A DNA stretch of 61,905 nt from Oerskovia douganii (GCF_015142735.1 NZ_JACSPN010000016.1:1-61905), one strand, 5' to 3'; numbered from the stretch's first letter, positions 8,124-16,640 are shown. Notes: generated from the sequence alone by a model not told the origin. Program-made: numbers and translations.

Positions 8124-8741
8124 TCAGCACCTGCTGACCCCGAGGGCCCTGCCGACGGTCGAGCCGTCCTCCAGGACGCCGAGCAGACAGGCTGCGAGAT
8201 CACCGCGAGGGATCGACCCGAAGCCCTTCGCGCCCTTGGTCACCTCGGTCGCCCGCCAGCCACCCGTGGGCTGCCCGTTCGTCAGGCCTGCGGGGCGGAC
8301 GATCGTCCAGTCGAGACCCGAGCCCACCACGGCCGACTCCTGCTCGTCGTGGTCGGCGAGGGCACCGGCGAGCATGACGCGGGTCAGGACCCGCACGACC
8401 ACCGGCATCTCCCGCGCGGAGTCCCCTGCCCCGAGCGAGGACTGCACGACCAGCCGACGAACCCCCGCCTGCTGCATCGCCGCGACGACGCTCCGTGTCA
8501 CGGCAGCACGCTGGCGGGCGACCCCCTTGGCTCCACCGACCGTGACCACCACGGCGTCCGCCCCGGCGACCGCGCGGGCCGCGACGCCCGGGTCCGCGGC
8601 ATCTCCGGCCTCGGTCCGGACCCCCGGGGCGGGGGCGGCGCCGGTCCGGGACAGGACCGTCACGTCGTGGCCTGCCTCGTGCGCGAGCACGGCCAGGCGC
8701 GCCCCGGTCCCTCGCGAGCCACCGACGATGACGATCTTCAC
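8124..8741 (-). CDS. NAD(P)-binding (NmrA/SDR-like) protein
   Basis: A 205-residue atypical short-chain dehydrogenase. The N-terminus has the dinucleotide-binding loop IVIGGSRGTGARL (GGSRGTG, residues 7-13), an acidic position after beta-3 (AGDAAD), and the VVVQSS-type strand LVVQSSLGAG. The SDWTIVRPAGLTNG-like block near residue 150 is typical of the NAD(P)H-binding family related to NmrA and to divinyl reductase/epimerase-like proteins. The usual SDR YxxxK active site is absent, so it is more likely a redox sensor or an atypical reductase. The start is GTG 8741, with GAAGAGAAG upstream. Monocistronic. Confidence 0.8.
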   Translation of the reverse strand: MKIVIVGGSRGTGARLAVLAHEAGHDVTVLSRTGAAPAPGVRTEAGDAADPGVAARAVAGADAVVVTVGGAKGVARQRAAVTRSVVAAMQQAGVRRLVVQSSLGAGDSAREMPVVVRVLTRVMLAGALADHDEQESAVVGSGLDWTIVRPAGLTNGQPTGGWRATEVTKGAKGFGSIPRGDLAACLLGVLEDGSTVGRALGVSRC

Positions 8742-8786
8742 AGGCTTCTCTTCTCGTCGCGCAGCACTTCCGATGGCCCCGGAAGC

Positions 8787-9380
8787 CTAGTCCCCTCCCG
8801 TCGCGCCGAGGTACGCCCGCCCCCGCGGAGAGATGCGGTACCCCACGGGCAGGCTCTCGGTGAGGCCGAGCTCCTTGAGCCGGCGGACGCGGATCTTGAA
8901 GTAGTCGCGCTCGACGCCGAGCGACGCGGCGAGCTCGCGCGCCACGACCTCGGGCCGCGCGACGATCAGCTCCAGGTAGGGCCGGGTCCACGGCTCGGGC
9001 GCCGCGCGGTCCATGCGCGCGAGCCGCGCACGCAACCCCTCGACCTCCTCGGGCGACAGGTCGGCGTCCTGGCGCAGCGCGATGCGCGGGTCCTCCCCCA
9101 CGCGCCGCAGCCCGATCCGGTACAGGTCGCCCTCGCCCTTGGCGGCGACCCAGGCGAGCGCCGCGTCGGCCGAGCGGAACCCCGCGGCGCGCGCGTCGTC
9201 GTCGGGCACGTCAGGCATCCCGTCCACGTCCGGGACCCGGTCGATCGACGTGACCTCCACGACCCCGATCCGCGTCCGCATCCGCCCGCCCACGCGCACG
9301 CGCGGCGCGAGCCAGCGACGGTACGCGAGGGTGACCGTGCCGTCCTCGAGCCCGCTGAGCGTCTGCCGGGTCAGCAGCAT
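8787..9380 (-). CDS. ASCH-like domain fused to a winged helix
   Basis: A 197-residue protein from ATG 9380. The first about 70 residues (LLTRQTLSGLEDGTVTLAYR, then W and a basic barrel segment RVGGRMRTRIGVVEV) resemble the ASCH/PUA-like beta-barrel found in RNA-associated proteins. The C-terminal about 70 residues have a winged-helix pattern (VVARELAASLGVERDYFKIRVRRLKELGLTES) ending in YRISPRGRAYLGA. Such a combination could couple nucleic-acid binding to transcription or RNA modification; the ligand is unknown. An in-frame upstream GTG would add 20 residues unlike the family, so the internal ATG is preferred. It lies 69 bases downstream of the GH2 gene on the same strand and could be the last gene of that operon. 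Confidence 0.7.
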   Translation of the reverse strand: MLLTRQTLSGLEDGTVTLAYRRWLAPRVRVGGRMRTRIGVVEVTSIDRVPDVDGMPDVPDDDARAAGFRSADAALAWVAAKGEGDLYRIGLRRVGEDPRIALRQDADLSPEEVEGLRARLARMDRAAPEPWTRPYLELIVARPEVVARELAASLGVERDYFKIRVRRLKELGLTESLPVGYRISPRGRAYLGATGGD

Positions 9381-9449
9381 GCCCCCAGCGTACGGAGCCA
9401 CGGACCGGGCGGCACCAGGACAAGAACCCGCCACGCGCACCCGGCGTCC

Positions 9450-11279
9450 TCACCCCAGCCGCAGCTCCGCGTTGACCGCCCGCACCAGCCCGGCCGGCAG
9501 CTTGGCGACCTCCCGGTCGTAGGTGAGCAACCCGTTGGTCTCGTCCTCGACGTCCGAGAGCTGGGTGTAGACCGTCGCCGACAGGCCGCGGGCGACGGCG
9601 GGCACGATCTGCTCGCGGTGCAGGGCCTCGAAGGCCTGCCCCAGCGCCTCGGCGTCGGCGTACGTCTTGTAGCCGAAGTCCTTCTCGCCCGCGGAGTGCC
9701 CCTCGACCCGCAGGTTGTAGCCGCCGTACTCCGACAGGACGAGCGCACGGCGGTCGCGCCCGCGCCGCGGCACCCGGAACGGCTTGAAGTACACGTGCAG
9801 GCTCCGAAAGTTCCCCGCGCCCTGGTCGTGCCAGCCGCTCGCGTGGTCCACCGACCGCGTCGGGTCGAGCGCCTTGACGCGGGCCGCGACCTCGGCCGCG
9901 TCGAACTGCCCCCAGCCCTCGTTGAACGGCACCCAGACGGCGAGGCTCACGACGTCGCGCAGGTGCTCGACGGTCGCATCGACCTCGCGGAGGAACTCGG
10001 CCCGCCCGGCCGGGTCCTTGCGGGAGAACAGGCCGTGGTGCCGGTCGGAGAACCACAGCGGGACGACCGCGTGGGGGACGGTCACGATCGGCCGGTAACG
10101 GTCACCGCCGTTGACCATGTCCTGCCACACCAGCATGCCGAGCCGGTCGCAGTGGTGGTACCAGCGCAGCGGCTCGATCTTGATGTGCTTGCGCAGCATC
10201 GTGAACCCGAGGTCCTTCATGGTCGCGATGTCGTGCACCATGGCCTCGTCCGACGGTGGGGTGAGCAGACCGTCCGACCAGTACCCCTGGTCCAGGACGC
10301 CGACGTGGAAGTGCGGTTCGCCGTTGAGCAGGAGCCGCGGCACCCCCTGGGCGGCGGGCCCGACGCCGAACGACCGCATCCCGGCGTAGCTGCGCACCTC
10401 GTCGTCGCCGAGGGTCACGGTCACGTCGTACAGGTGCGGGTCCTCAGGGCTCCACGGGCGCGCGTCCGGGACCGGGACCCGGGCGACCACGCCGACGGGC
10501 GTGTCGACCTGCGCGACGATCGCTGCGCCGTCGTGCACCTGGATGCGCGCCACGGGCGCGTCCTGCCCGACGGCGCCACCCGCCACCGCGGCCCCCTCGC
10601 CGAGGTGGACGGTCACCTCGAGACAGCCGCCCGGGAGGTCGGGCACGAGGGTCAGGCGCCCGACGTGCAGGGCCGGGACGGCCTCGACCCACACGGTCTG
10701 CCAGATGCCCGACTGCGCGGTGTACCAGATCCCGCCGCGGTCGAGCTTCTGCTTGCCGCGCGCGTGGTACCCGGTGTCGCTCAGGTCGGTGACCTCGACG
10801 AGCAGCTCGTGCGTCGCACCCGGGTCGCCCGCGAGGGCGTCCGTGACGTCGCACGCGAACGGCAGGAAGCCGCCGACGTGGCGCCCGACCTCGACGCCGT
10901 CCAGCAGGACGCGGCACGCCTGGTCGACCGCACCGAGGTGCAGCAGGACCCGCCCGCCCGGCGGCACGAACCCCTCGGGCAGCGTCAGGTCGCGGCGGTA
11001 CCAGAGCGCCTCGTCGGGCTGGAGCTGGCGGCCCACGCCGGACAGCGGCGACTCGGGCGAGAACGGCACGACGATCTCGCCGTCGAACACCGCGGGCGCG
11101 GGCCCGCCCAGCGAACCCACCGGCCCCGGGCCCTGCGCCGTGAACGCGTGCTCCCACACCCCGTTGAGGTTGAGATAGCTGTCCCGGACGAGCTGCGGGC
11201 GCGGGTACTCGGGCAGCGGCGCGTCACGGTCGAGCGTCGCGGTCCACCGCGTGGGCAGGCTGGGCAGGTCGGCGCTCAC
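9450..11279 (-). CDS. glycoside hydrolase family 2 (beta-galactosidase/glucuronidase-like)
   Basis: A 609-residue enzyme that would release terminal beta-linked sugar residues. It has the three GH2 parts: a jelly-roll sugar-binding domain (about 30-200, with LNLNGVWEH and GIWYTAQSGIWQTVWVE), an immunoglobulin-like domain (about 205-310) and a TIM barrel (about 315-609). The proposed acid/base is Glu454 in PFNEGWGQ and the nucleophile Glu517 in SEYGGYN. It lacks the extra C-terminal domains of E. coli LacZ, so it is the short GH2 form. There is no signal peptide, so it probably acts on imported oligosaccharides. GTG 11279 overlaps the TGA of the upstream methyltransferase gene by 4 bases, so the two are translationally coupled. 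Exact sugar specificity is unknown. Confidence 0.92.
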   Translation of the reverse strand: MSADLPSLPTRWTATLDRDAPLPEYPRPQLVRDSYLNLNGVWEHAFTAQGPGPVGSLGGPAPAVFDGEIVVPFSPESPLSGVGRQLQPDEALWYRRDLTLPEGFVPPGGRVLLHLGAVDQACRVLLDGVEVGRHVGGFLPFACDVTDALAGDPGATHELLVEVTDLSDTGYHARGKQKLDRGGIWYTAQSGIWQTVWVEAVPALHVGRLTLVPDLPGGCLEVTVHLGEGAAVAGGAVGQDAPVARIQVHDGAAIVAQVDTPVGVVARVPVPDARPWSPEDPHLYDVTVTLGDDEVRSYAGMRSFGVGPAAQGVPRLLLNGEPHFHVGVLDQGYWSDGLLTPPSDEAMVHDIATMKDLGFTMLRKHIKIEPLRWYHHCDRLGMLVWQDMVNGGDRYRPIVTVPHAVVPLWFSDRHHGLFSRKDPAGRAEFLREVDATVEHLRDVVSLAVWVPFNEGWGQFDAAEVAARVKALDPTRSVDHASGWHDQGAGNFRSLHVYFKPFRVPRRGRDRRALVLSEYGGYNLRVEGHSAGEKDFGYKTYADAEALGQAFEALHREQIVPAVARGLSATVYTQLSDVEDETNGLLTYDREVAKLPAGLVRAVNAELRLG

Positions 11280-12901
11280 GCGCGGTTCCTCGATCCGCCG
11301 GCCGAGACCGGGTCGAGCTCGGGTCGGCGCGCGACCGTCAGGACGTGCGTGTCGGGCCAGTCGACGGTCTCCCCCGTGACCGCGTCCGTCAGGGACGCGA
11401 CGGGCGCGAACGAGTGCTCGACGAGCCACTCGTTCCGCCATGCCCCGCTCTCGGGGCCGAGCTCGAACCCCGCGTCGCCCAGCAGGTCGGCCCACGCTTC
11501 CCCGTCGAGGTCGCAGAACCGTTCGTGGCACTCGGACAGCCAGTTGTCGGCGTAGTCCTTGGTCGTGAGGAACTCCATGGCGTCGCGCAGCGTGACCCGG
11601 AACGTCCCCGGGGCGACCTCGTCGACGTCGAGCTTCGCGCCCGACAGCCGCGGGAAGTCGTACGCGAACTGGCGCAGGCGCGCGGCCGTCGACAGACCGC
11701 GGACGTGCGCGGCGACGTCGGGCCGTGCCCACGTGTCGAGGTCCGTCACGACCCCGGGGCGCGCCCCGTCGTCGTCGCGGAGCGTGAGGTGCACCGTCCG
11801 GTCGCCGTCCGCGGGGCCGCACACGTCGCTGTTGATCCACACGCCGCCGGGGCGGGTGTGGGCGAGCACGCGGCGCGCGAACCGCTCGACGTCGACCACG
11901 CCGTCGCCGTACGACGAGATCTCGTGCGTGAGCGCGATCGTGACCGTGGTGTCGACGCTGCGCTCCGGCATGACCGAGCCGCGCAGGATGTTGGCCTGCA
12001 CGAACCAGACGTTCGGGTTCGCGAACACCCCCTGCGTCTTCTTGTGCTCGGCCTCGGCCACGAGGTGCCGTGCCACGTCGACGCCGAACAGGTCCGACTC
12101 GTGCAGGCGCAGCTCGGCCGCGACGAGCTCCAGGAGCCCTCCCGTCGCGCACCCGATGTCGACGATCCGGCCCGGCCGCACGTAGGGCCGCACCTGCTCC
12201 CACTTGCGGCGCGACGCGTCCTCGAACGCCGCGGCGTACGTTCGGTAGTCGCGCGTCGCGGTCAGGTCGCCGTCGCCCGAGACGACGGGGTCGGCGAAGA
12301 CCTGGGCGACCTGCGCCTCGAGCCCGTAGCGCCGGAAGAAGCCCGGCACCGCGGGGTGGGCGACGTCGGTCCACGTCGGGTCGCCGGCGGCGAGGAGCCC
12401 GACGGCGTCCCACGGACGGGCCGGCGGCTCACCGTGCGCGTCGGTCGCGTCGAGCTCGACGCCCACGACCCGGAACCCGAGGTCCTGGTAGGCCGCGATG
12501 ACCTCGGGGGTCGAGCAGGCCACGACCGTGTCGCGCGGGTCGAGGGTCACGGCGTGCCCGGTCGCGGTCTCGACCGTGGTGGTCACCAGGTGCGCGAACC
12601 GCGGGTGCGGGGCCACGTCCGGGACCGGGACGACGATGCTCGGCAGGTGCTCGACCGCGGTCACGTGCTCGATGAGCGCCTCGCGCCGGTGCCCCGGGAC
12701 CGGGTTGCGGCGCGTACCAGCGTGGTTCGCGGACGTCACGGCCCACACCACGACCGCGTCCGGGGAGCAGCGGACGGGGACCCCGTCGAGGTCGGACACG
12801 AGCCCGGCGCGCAGCGCCCGCAGGTAGTCGACCTGGAAACGGGTCACGAGGTGGTGGCGCCCCGGGAACAGGACATGGCGGACGAGCAGGTCAGGAGGCA
12901 C
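11276..12901 (-). CDS. nucleotidyltransferase-like domain fused to a SAM methyltransferase
   Basis: A 541-residue protein from GTG 12901 (GAAGG 7 bases upstream). The first about 110 residues resemble the HxGH nucleotidyltransferase fold: an FPGR opening, paired His (HHLVT) where family members carry H-x-G-H, and AVTSANHAGTRRNPVPGHRR, which parallels the SxxxxxTxxNPFTxxER region of NMN adenylyltransferases. The middle and C-terminal parts are a class I methyltransferase: motif I VDIGCATGG, acidic strand end FGVDVA, FVQANIL, and motif IV VDTTVTIALTHEI followed by HTRPGGVWINSDV. The C-terminus (WLVEHSFAP) is methyltransferase-like. I know no characterised protein with this pairing; function unknown. 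It is the first gene of a unit with the GH2 enzyme, which suggests a role with a glycosylated or nucleotide-linked small molecule (inference). Confidence 0.7.
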   Translation of the reverse strand: MPPDLLVRHVLFPGRHHLVTRFQVDYLRALRAGLVSDLDGVPVRCSPDAVVVWAVTSANHAGTRRNPVPGHRREALIEHVTAVEHLPSIVVPVPDVAPHPRFAHLVTTTVETATGHAVTLDPRDTVVACSTPEVIAAYQDLGFRVVGVELDATDAHGEPPARPWDAVGLLAAGDPTWTDVAHPAVPGFFRRYGLEAQVAQVFADPVVSGDGDLTATRDYRTYAAAFEDASRRKWEQVRPYVRPGRIVDIGCATGGLLELVAAELRLHESDLFGVDVARHLVAEAEHKKTQGVFANPNVWFVQANILRGSVMPERSVDTTVTIALTHEISSYGDGVVDVERFARRVLAHTRPGGVWINSDVCGPADGDRTVHLTLRDDDGARPGVVTDLDTWARPDVAAHVRGLSTAARLRQFAYDFPRLSGAKLDVDEVAPGTFRVTLRDAMEFLTTKDYADNWLSECHERFCDLDGEAWADLLGDAGFELGPESGAWRNEWLVEHSFAPVASLTDAVTGETVDWPDTHVLTVARRPELDPVSAGGSRNRA

Positions 12902-13073
12902 CCGGGTACCTTCGCCTGCCGACGGGGTGCGTCGCAACCGGGAGCAGCCCACCTCGGGGCCGCGTCGACCGGTGGCCCGTCGCTCCCCTCGTCACCGCCC
13001 GCGTTCCGTGCCATCGTGGAAGAGGCGCCGACGACGCCGGCCCTGTGGATCTGCCGTGGACAAGGAGTACCCG

Positions 13074-13448
13074 ATGGTCTCGACGAGCAACGTATTCAGC
13101 AGCTACTCGGTGAACGACCTGGACGCCGCACAGTCGTTCTACGGCGATGTGGTGGGCCTCGAGGTCGACCGGACCCCGATGGGCCTCGACCTGCACCTCG
13201 AGTCGGGCGGCCACGTGTTCCTCTACCCCAAGAAGGCGCACGTCGCCGCGTCGTACACGGTCCTCAACTTCGGGGTCGACGACGTCGAGGCGGCGGTCGA
13301 CGAGCTCGTCGGGAAGGGCGTGCAGTTCGAGCGCTACGTGGGGTTCGACCAGGACGCCAAGGGGATCTCCCGCAGTCCCGACGGTCCGGCGATCGCCTGG
13401 TTCAAGGACCCGGCGCGCAACGTCCTCGCGATCCTGAGCAACCCGTGA
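13074..13448 (+). CDS. VOC (glyoxalase/bleomycin resistance-like) protein
   Basis: A 124-residue single VOC module with two beta-alpha-beta-beta-beta repeats: SNVFSSYSVNDLDAAQSFY at the start and VLNFGVDDVEAAVDELVGKG in the second half. It ends in AWFKDPARNVLAIL, the typical strand that supplies a metal-ligand or ligand-binding position. Family members dimerise and act as glyoxalases, isomerases, dioxygenases or drug-sequestering proteins; the specific role is not visible. The start is ATG 13074 behind AAGGAG. Its TGA overlaps the GTG of the next gene by 4 bases, so the pair is co-translated. Confidence 0.85.
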   Translation: MVSTSNVFSSYSVNDLDAAQSFYGDVVGLEVDRTPMGLDLHLESGGHVFLYPKKAHVAASYTVLNFGVDDVEAAVDELVGKGVQFERYVGFDQDAKGISRSPDGPAIAWFKDPARNVLAILSNP

Positions 13449-14032
13449 GCAGCGCGGTCTCGTCGCACGAGCACGTGCTCGCGGCGCACGGCGACGCCAT
13501 CGGGGCGTTCGACCACCTGGTCCGGCGGGTGCAGGACGACCAGTGGGGCCTGCCCACTCCCGACGACGAGTGGAGCGTCCACGACCTCGTCAACCACCTG
13601 GTCTCCGAGCAGCTCTGGGCTCCGGAGCTGCTCGCGGGCCGGACGGTCGCCGACGTCGGCGACGTGTTCGACGGCGACGTCCTGGGCGACGACCCGATCG
13701 ACGCGTGGATCGACGCCTCGACCCAGTCCCGCGAGGCGTTCCTCGCCCCGGGTGCCCTGGACCGCGCGGTCCACCTGTCGTACGGCGACGCCCCGGCGAC
13801 CGAGTACGCGCACCAGATGACGTTCGACCTCACGGTCCACGCGTGGGACCTGGCCCAGGCCCTGGGCGTCGACCCCGACCTGGGACCGGAGCTCGTGTCG
13901 TTCGTGCTGGCCTACGCGCAGCGTCGCAAGGGCATGTTCGCGGCGAGCCGGCTCTTCGCGGGTCCGCTCCCCGTGGCCGACGACGCCCCCGAGCTCACCA
14001 GGCTCCTCGCCCTCGCGGGGCGTCGGGCCTGA
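13445..14032 (+). CDS. TIGR03086-type / mycothiol-dependent maleylpyruvate isomerase-like protein
   Basis: A 195-residue DinB-like four-helix protein. The first helix pair carries WSVHDLVNHLVSEQLWAPEL and the third carries HQMTFDLTVHAWDLAQALG. Those His residues (H of VNHLV and the H-x-x-x-F-D-L-x-x-H-x-W-D pattern) are the metal site of mycothiol-dependent maleylpyruvate isomerase-like proteins. The family includes enzymes and thiol-dependent detoxification proteins in mycothiol-producing actinobacteria. It is translationally coupled to the VOC gene, so both may act on the same electrophilic compound (inference). Confidence 0.8.
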   Translation: MSSAVSSHEHVLAAHGDAIGAFDHLVRRVQDDQWGLPTPDDEWSVHDLVNHLVSEQLWAPELLAGRTVADVGDVFDGDVLGDDPIDAWIDASTQSREAFLAPGALDRAVHLSYGDAPATEYAHQMTFDLTVHAWDLAQALGVDPDLGPELVSFVLAYAQRRKGMFAASRLFAGPLPVADDAPELTRLLALAGRRA

Positions 14033-14068
14033 GGTCTGCTGGGCGCCCGTGCGCGGTGTCCCGGGACG

Positions 14069-14108
14069 ACGACGGCGCCCCCACCCGGGGGGGGGGGGGC
14101 GCCGTCGT
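14069..14108. terminator. bidirectional hairpin containing a 13-G run
   Basis: A 14-bp stem, ACGACGGCGCCCCC with GGGGGCGCCGTCGT, lies between the stop of the TIGR03086-like gene and the convergent reductase gene. The right half contains 13 consecutive G (14087-14099), so its exact length should be read with caution. Confidence 0.7.
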
Positions 14109-14128
14109 GCCGTGCACGGGTCAGGCGC

Positions 14129-15568
14129 TCAGAGCGCGTCGTCCCCCGCAGCGGCCTGCGTCTGACGGCGAGCGATGCGGAGCATCTCCTCACGCGGCAC
14201 GACCTTCACGCGCTCACGCCCGTGCGGCTCGCCCAACGAACGCTCGTGAGCGTCCAGGACCTCCCAGTCCGCCCACTGCACCACGTCCACCCCGCGCTCG
14301 GCCAAGAACTCCAGGATCGCCTCGGGTGACCCGTGCGGCGCGATGCGCCCCGCGTCGAGGTCACCCTCGACGGGCTCGCCGCCATCACGCGCCGGGACAG
14401 CACCCGTGACGTCCTCGACGAGGTGGCGCACGGTCTCGGACGCGTCGGACTTGGTGTGCCCGATCAACCCGACCGGCCCCCGCTTGATCCACCCCGTGGC
14501 ATACACCCCCGGGATCTGCTCACCATCGATGTCGATCACCCGACCCTCACGGTTGGGGATCACACCCTTGAGATCATCGAACGGGATCTCCGGCAACGGC
14601 GACCCGAAGTACCCCACCGCCCGATACACCGCCTGCACCGGCCACTCGTGGAACTCCCCCGTCCCACTGACCGTCCCGTCCCCGTTCAACCGCGTCCGCT
14701 CGGTACGCAACCCCTCGACCCTGCCCTGACCCAGCACCGCGACCGGCGCATGCAAGAAATGCAGGTGCAACCGCCGCGAAGCCGTGAACTGCGACGGATC
14801 CTTCAACGTCCAGTCCGTCAACGTCTTGACGACCTGCTTCGTCTGGTTCGACGAGTTGATCGCGGCCATCGACCCCTCGTCGAACTCGAAGTCCTCCGGA
14901 TACACGATCACGTCCACGTCCGGCACATGCCCCAGCTCACGCAGCTCCAACGGCGAGAACTTCGCCTGCGCCGGCCCACGACGCGCGAACACGTGCACAT
15001 CCGTGACCGGAGAGTTCTTCAGGCCCTGATAGACGTTGTCCGGGATCTCCGTGGGCAACAAGTCGTCAGCGTGCTTGGCCAGCACCCGCGCCACGTCCAA
15101 CGCCACGTTCCCCGCCCCCAGCACCGCAACCTGCCGAGCCTCCAACGGCCACGTCCGCGGCACATCCGGATGCCCGTCATACCACGACACGAAATCAGCC
15201 GCCCCGAACGACCCCGGCAGATCGATCCCCTCGATCGCCAACGCCGCATCCCGGATCGACCCCGTCGAGAAGATCACCGCGTCATAGAACTGCCGCAGAT
15301 CATCCAGCTTCAGATCAACCCCGTACTCCACGTTCGCCAACAACCGCACATCACCACGCGCCAACACCTTGTGCAACGCCACGATGATCGCCTTGATCCG
15401 CGGATGATCCGGCGCCACCCCATACCGCACCAACCCGAACGGCGCCGGCAACCGCTCGAACAGATCGATACTCACCGCCACATCCGTCTTCGACAGAATG
15501 TCCGCCGCATAGATCCCAGCCGGACCAGCACCGACGATAGCCACACGCAAAGGACGAGAGCTGCTCAC
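14129..15568 (-). CDS. ferredoxin/adrenodoxin-type NADP+ reductase (FprA-like)
   Basis: A 479-residue FAD- and NADP-binding reductase that shuttles electrons between NADPH and ferredoxin or a similar carrier. FAD motif: VAIVGAGPAGIYAADIL near residue 10. The next segment, FERLPAPFGLVRYGVAPDHP, is diagnostic for the adrenodoxin reductase family. NADP motif: VAVLGAGNVALDVARVL near residue 155. A C-terminal GWIKRGPVGLIGHTKSDA closes the FAD site. Length and motifs match mycobacterial FprA. The start is GTG 15568; a longer frame upstream is not homologous. Synonymous codon choice differs from neighbours (more third-position A and C mixtures such as CCA, ACA, ATA-context codons), which may reflect transfer or relaxed selection. 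Appears monocistronic. Confidence 0.93.
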   Translation of the reverse strand: MSSSRPLRVAIVGAGPAGIYAADILSKTDVAVSIDLFERLPAPFGLVRYGVAPDHPRIKAIIVALHKVLARGDVRLLANVEYGVDLKLDDLRQFYDAVIFSTGSIRDAALAIEGIDLPGSFGAADFVSWYDGHPDVPRTWPLEARQVAVLGAGNVALDVARVLAKHADDLLPTEIPDNVYQGLKNSPVTDVHVFARRGPAQAKFSPLELRELGHVPDVDVIVYPEDFEFDEGSMAAINSSNQTKQVVKTLTDWTLKDPSQFTASRRLHLHFLHAPVAVLGQGRVEGLRTERTRLNGDGTVSGTGEFHEWPVQAVYRAVGYFGSPLPEIPFDDLKGVIPNREGRVIDIDGEQIPGVYATGWIKRGPVGLIGHTKSDASETVRHLVEDVTGAVPARDGGEPVEGDLDAGRIAPHGSPEAILEFLAERGVDVVQWADWEVLDAHERSLGEPHGRERVKVVPREEMLRIARRQTQAAAGDDAL

Positions 15569-15733
15569 AAGAAAGAACGCCTTCCGGTCGAGGAGGGAGG
15601 GGGCGGTCCACACCGGGGTCGGCAGCCGCACGCTTCGACGGTACGGCCTCAACCGGGGTTGAGGTCAAGGTGCACGGTGGAGACGGCGAGGAGGACCTGA
15701 GGACACGCGCTCCGACGGCTTGCGTACCGACCC

Positions 15734-16498
15734 TCAGGGCTCGTAGCCCTCGACGAAGTCGCGGATCTCCTTGCGCAGCACGTCCTCACCCAGGGGCTGC
15801 CGGGGCGAGGTCCCGATCGTGAACCCGTAGCCCTCGATCGGACCGTTCGTCCAGGAGAAGTCGTACACCCCCGGGTCGTGGGGCCTGTCGTTGACCGTGA
15901 AGGCCTGACCGTCGACCGTCAGGTGCCACACCTGAGCGGCCGTTCGAGGCGCAGCGCCGACCCGGCTCTGCAGCCGCTCGATCCGCGGCCTCAGGAGCGC
16001 GTCCATCGCCGCGGGGTCCTCCCACGTGCGGACGCTCACGAGCAGCCGGTGCGGGCCGAGGTCCCGGTGCCATGCACCGTCCACGGGGACGAGCTCGACG
16101 TCGTAGACCACCGGGATGTCCGGGTCGCCGACCGGCTCCAGGACGTAGCCGGCAGGGAGGTCGGCCTCCGAGAAGAAGAAGTTCGGTCGCACCGTCTCCT
16201 CCTCCCACGCCCGCGCCTCGTCCACGACGGTGTCGAAGACCGTGGCCAGCCGCTCCGGAGCGGGCCGGACGACGCGCCCGGTGGGCACCTCGGTCAACCG
16301 GTTCCACCACTCTCGCCACTCGGCCGCGAGCGCCGCGGCCTCGTCGCCCGGCAGGGCCTCGACGGCGATGCGGGGAGCGAGCGTCGGGACGTCGTCCGCC
16401 ACGGGGAGCGCGAGGCGGTCGCGGACGTACAGCGCGACCGTGAAGCCGGTGCCGCGCCCCACGTTGATGTTCCGCAGGTCCTGGGGTTCGTGCGTCAT
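15734..16498 (-). CDS. hypothetical protein
   Basis: A 254-residue soluble protein with no domain I recognise. Features: NINVGRGTGFTVALYVRDRL at the N-terminus, Trp-rich helix EWREWWNRLTEVPTG, a strand-rich middle (YVLEPVGDPDIPVVYDVELV) and a C-terminal block SWTNGPIEGYGFTIG. No signal peptide or membrane helix. The start ATG 16498 has GAGGTGA just upstream. It is divergent from the importer operon, and the PHO-box-like repeats at 16608-16640 lie in the shared promoter region, so it might be co-regulated (inference). Confidence 0.6.
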   Translation of the reverse strand: MTHEPQDLRNINVGRGTGFTVALYVRDRLALPVADDVPTLAPRIAVEALPGDEAAALAAEWREWWNRLTEVPTGRVVRPAPERLATVFDTVVDEARAWEEETVRPNFFFSEADLPAGYVLEPVGDPDIPVVYDVELVPVDGAWHRDLGPHRLLVSVRTWEDPAAMDALLRPRIERLQSRVGAAPRTAAQVWHLTVDGQAFTVNDRPHDPGVYDFSWTNGPIEGYGFTIGTSPRQPLGEDVLRKEIRDFVEGYEP

Positions 16499-16607
16499 CG
16501 CTCACCTCGTCGTCGGGCCGGCAGGAGCCGGACCGCCCATGCTAGGCCCGCTCCGCCGACACCCCGGGAGATGGCCTTCCGGAGTCCCCGATGACCTCGC
16601 GTCGAGG

Positions 16608-16640
16608 CGCCGATGAACGCCTCGGGAACGTTCGGGGAAC
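16608..16640 (-). promoter_or_regulatory. PHO-box-like array of three 11-bp direct repeats
   Basis: On the minus strand the sequence reads GTTCCCCGAAC, GTTCCCGAGGC, GTTCATCGGCG: three exact 11-base periods, each starting GTTC (plus-strand GAAC at 16615, 16626 and 16637). The PhoP box of streptomycetes is built from 11-nt direct-repeat units beginning G(G/T)TCA, and the third unit fits that pattern closely. It lies 82 bases before the importer operon that contains a GDPD gene, a plausible phosphate-regulon member. Confidence 0.45.

Noticed and set aside
8349-11555. A 1068-codon plus-strand frame across the ASCH, GH2 and intergenic regions
   Set aside because: It spans several genuine minus-strand genes and has shadow-type composition (Arg/Asp/Val/Pro repeats).
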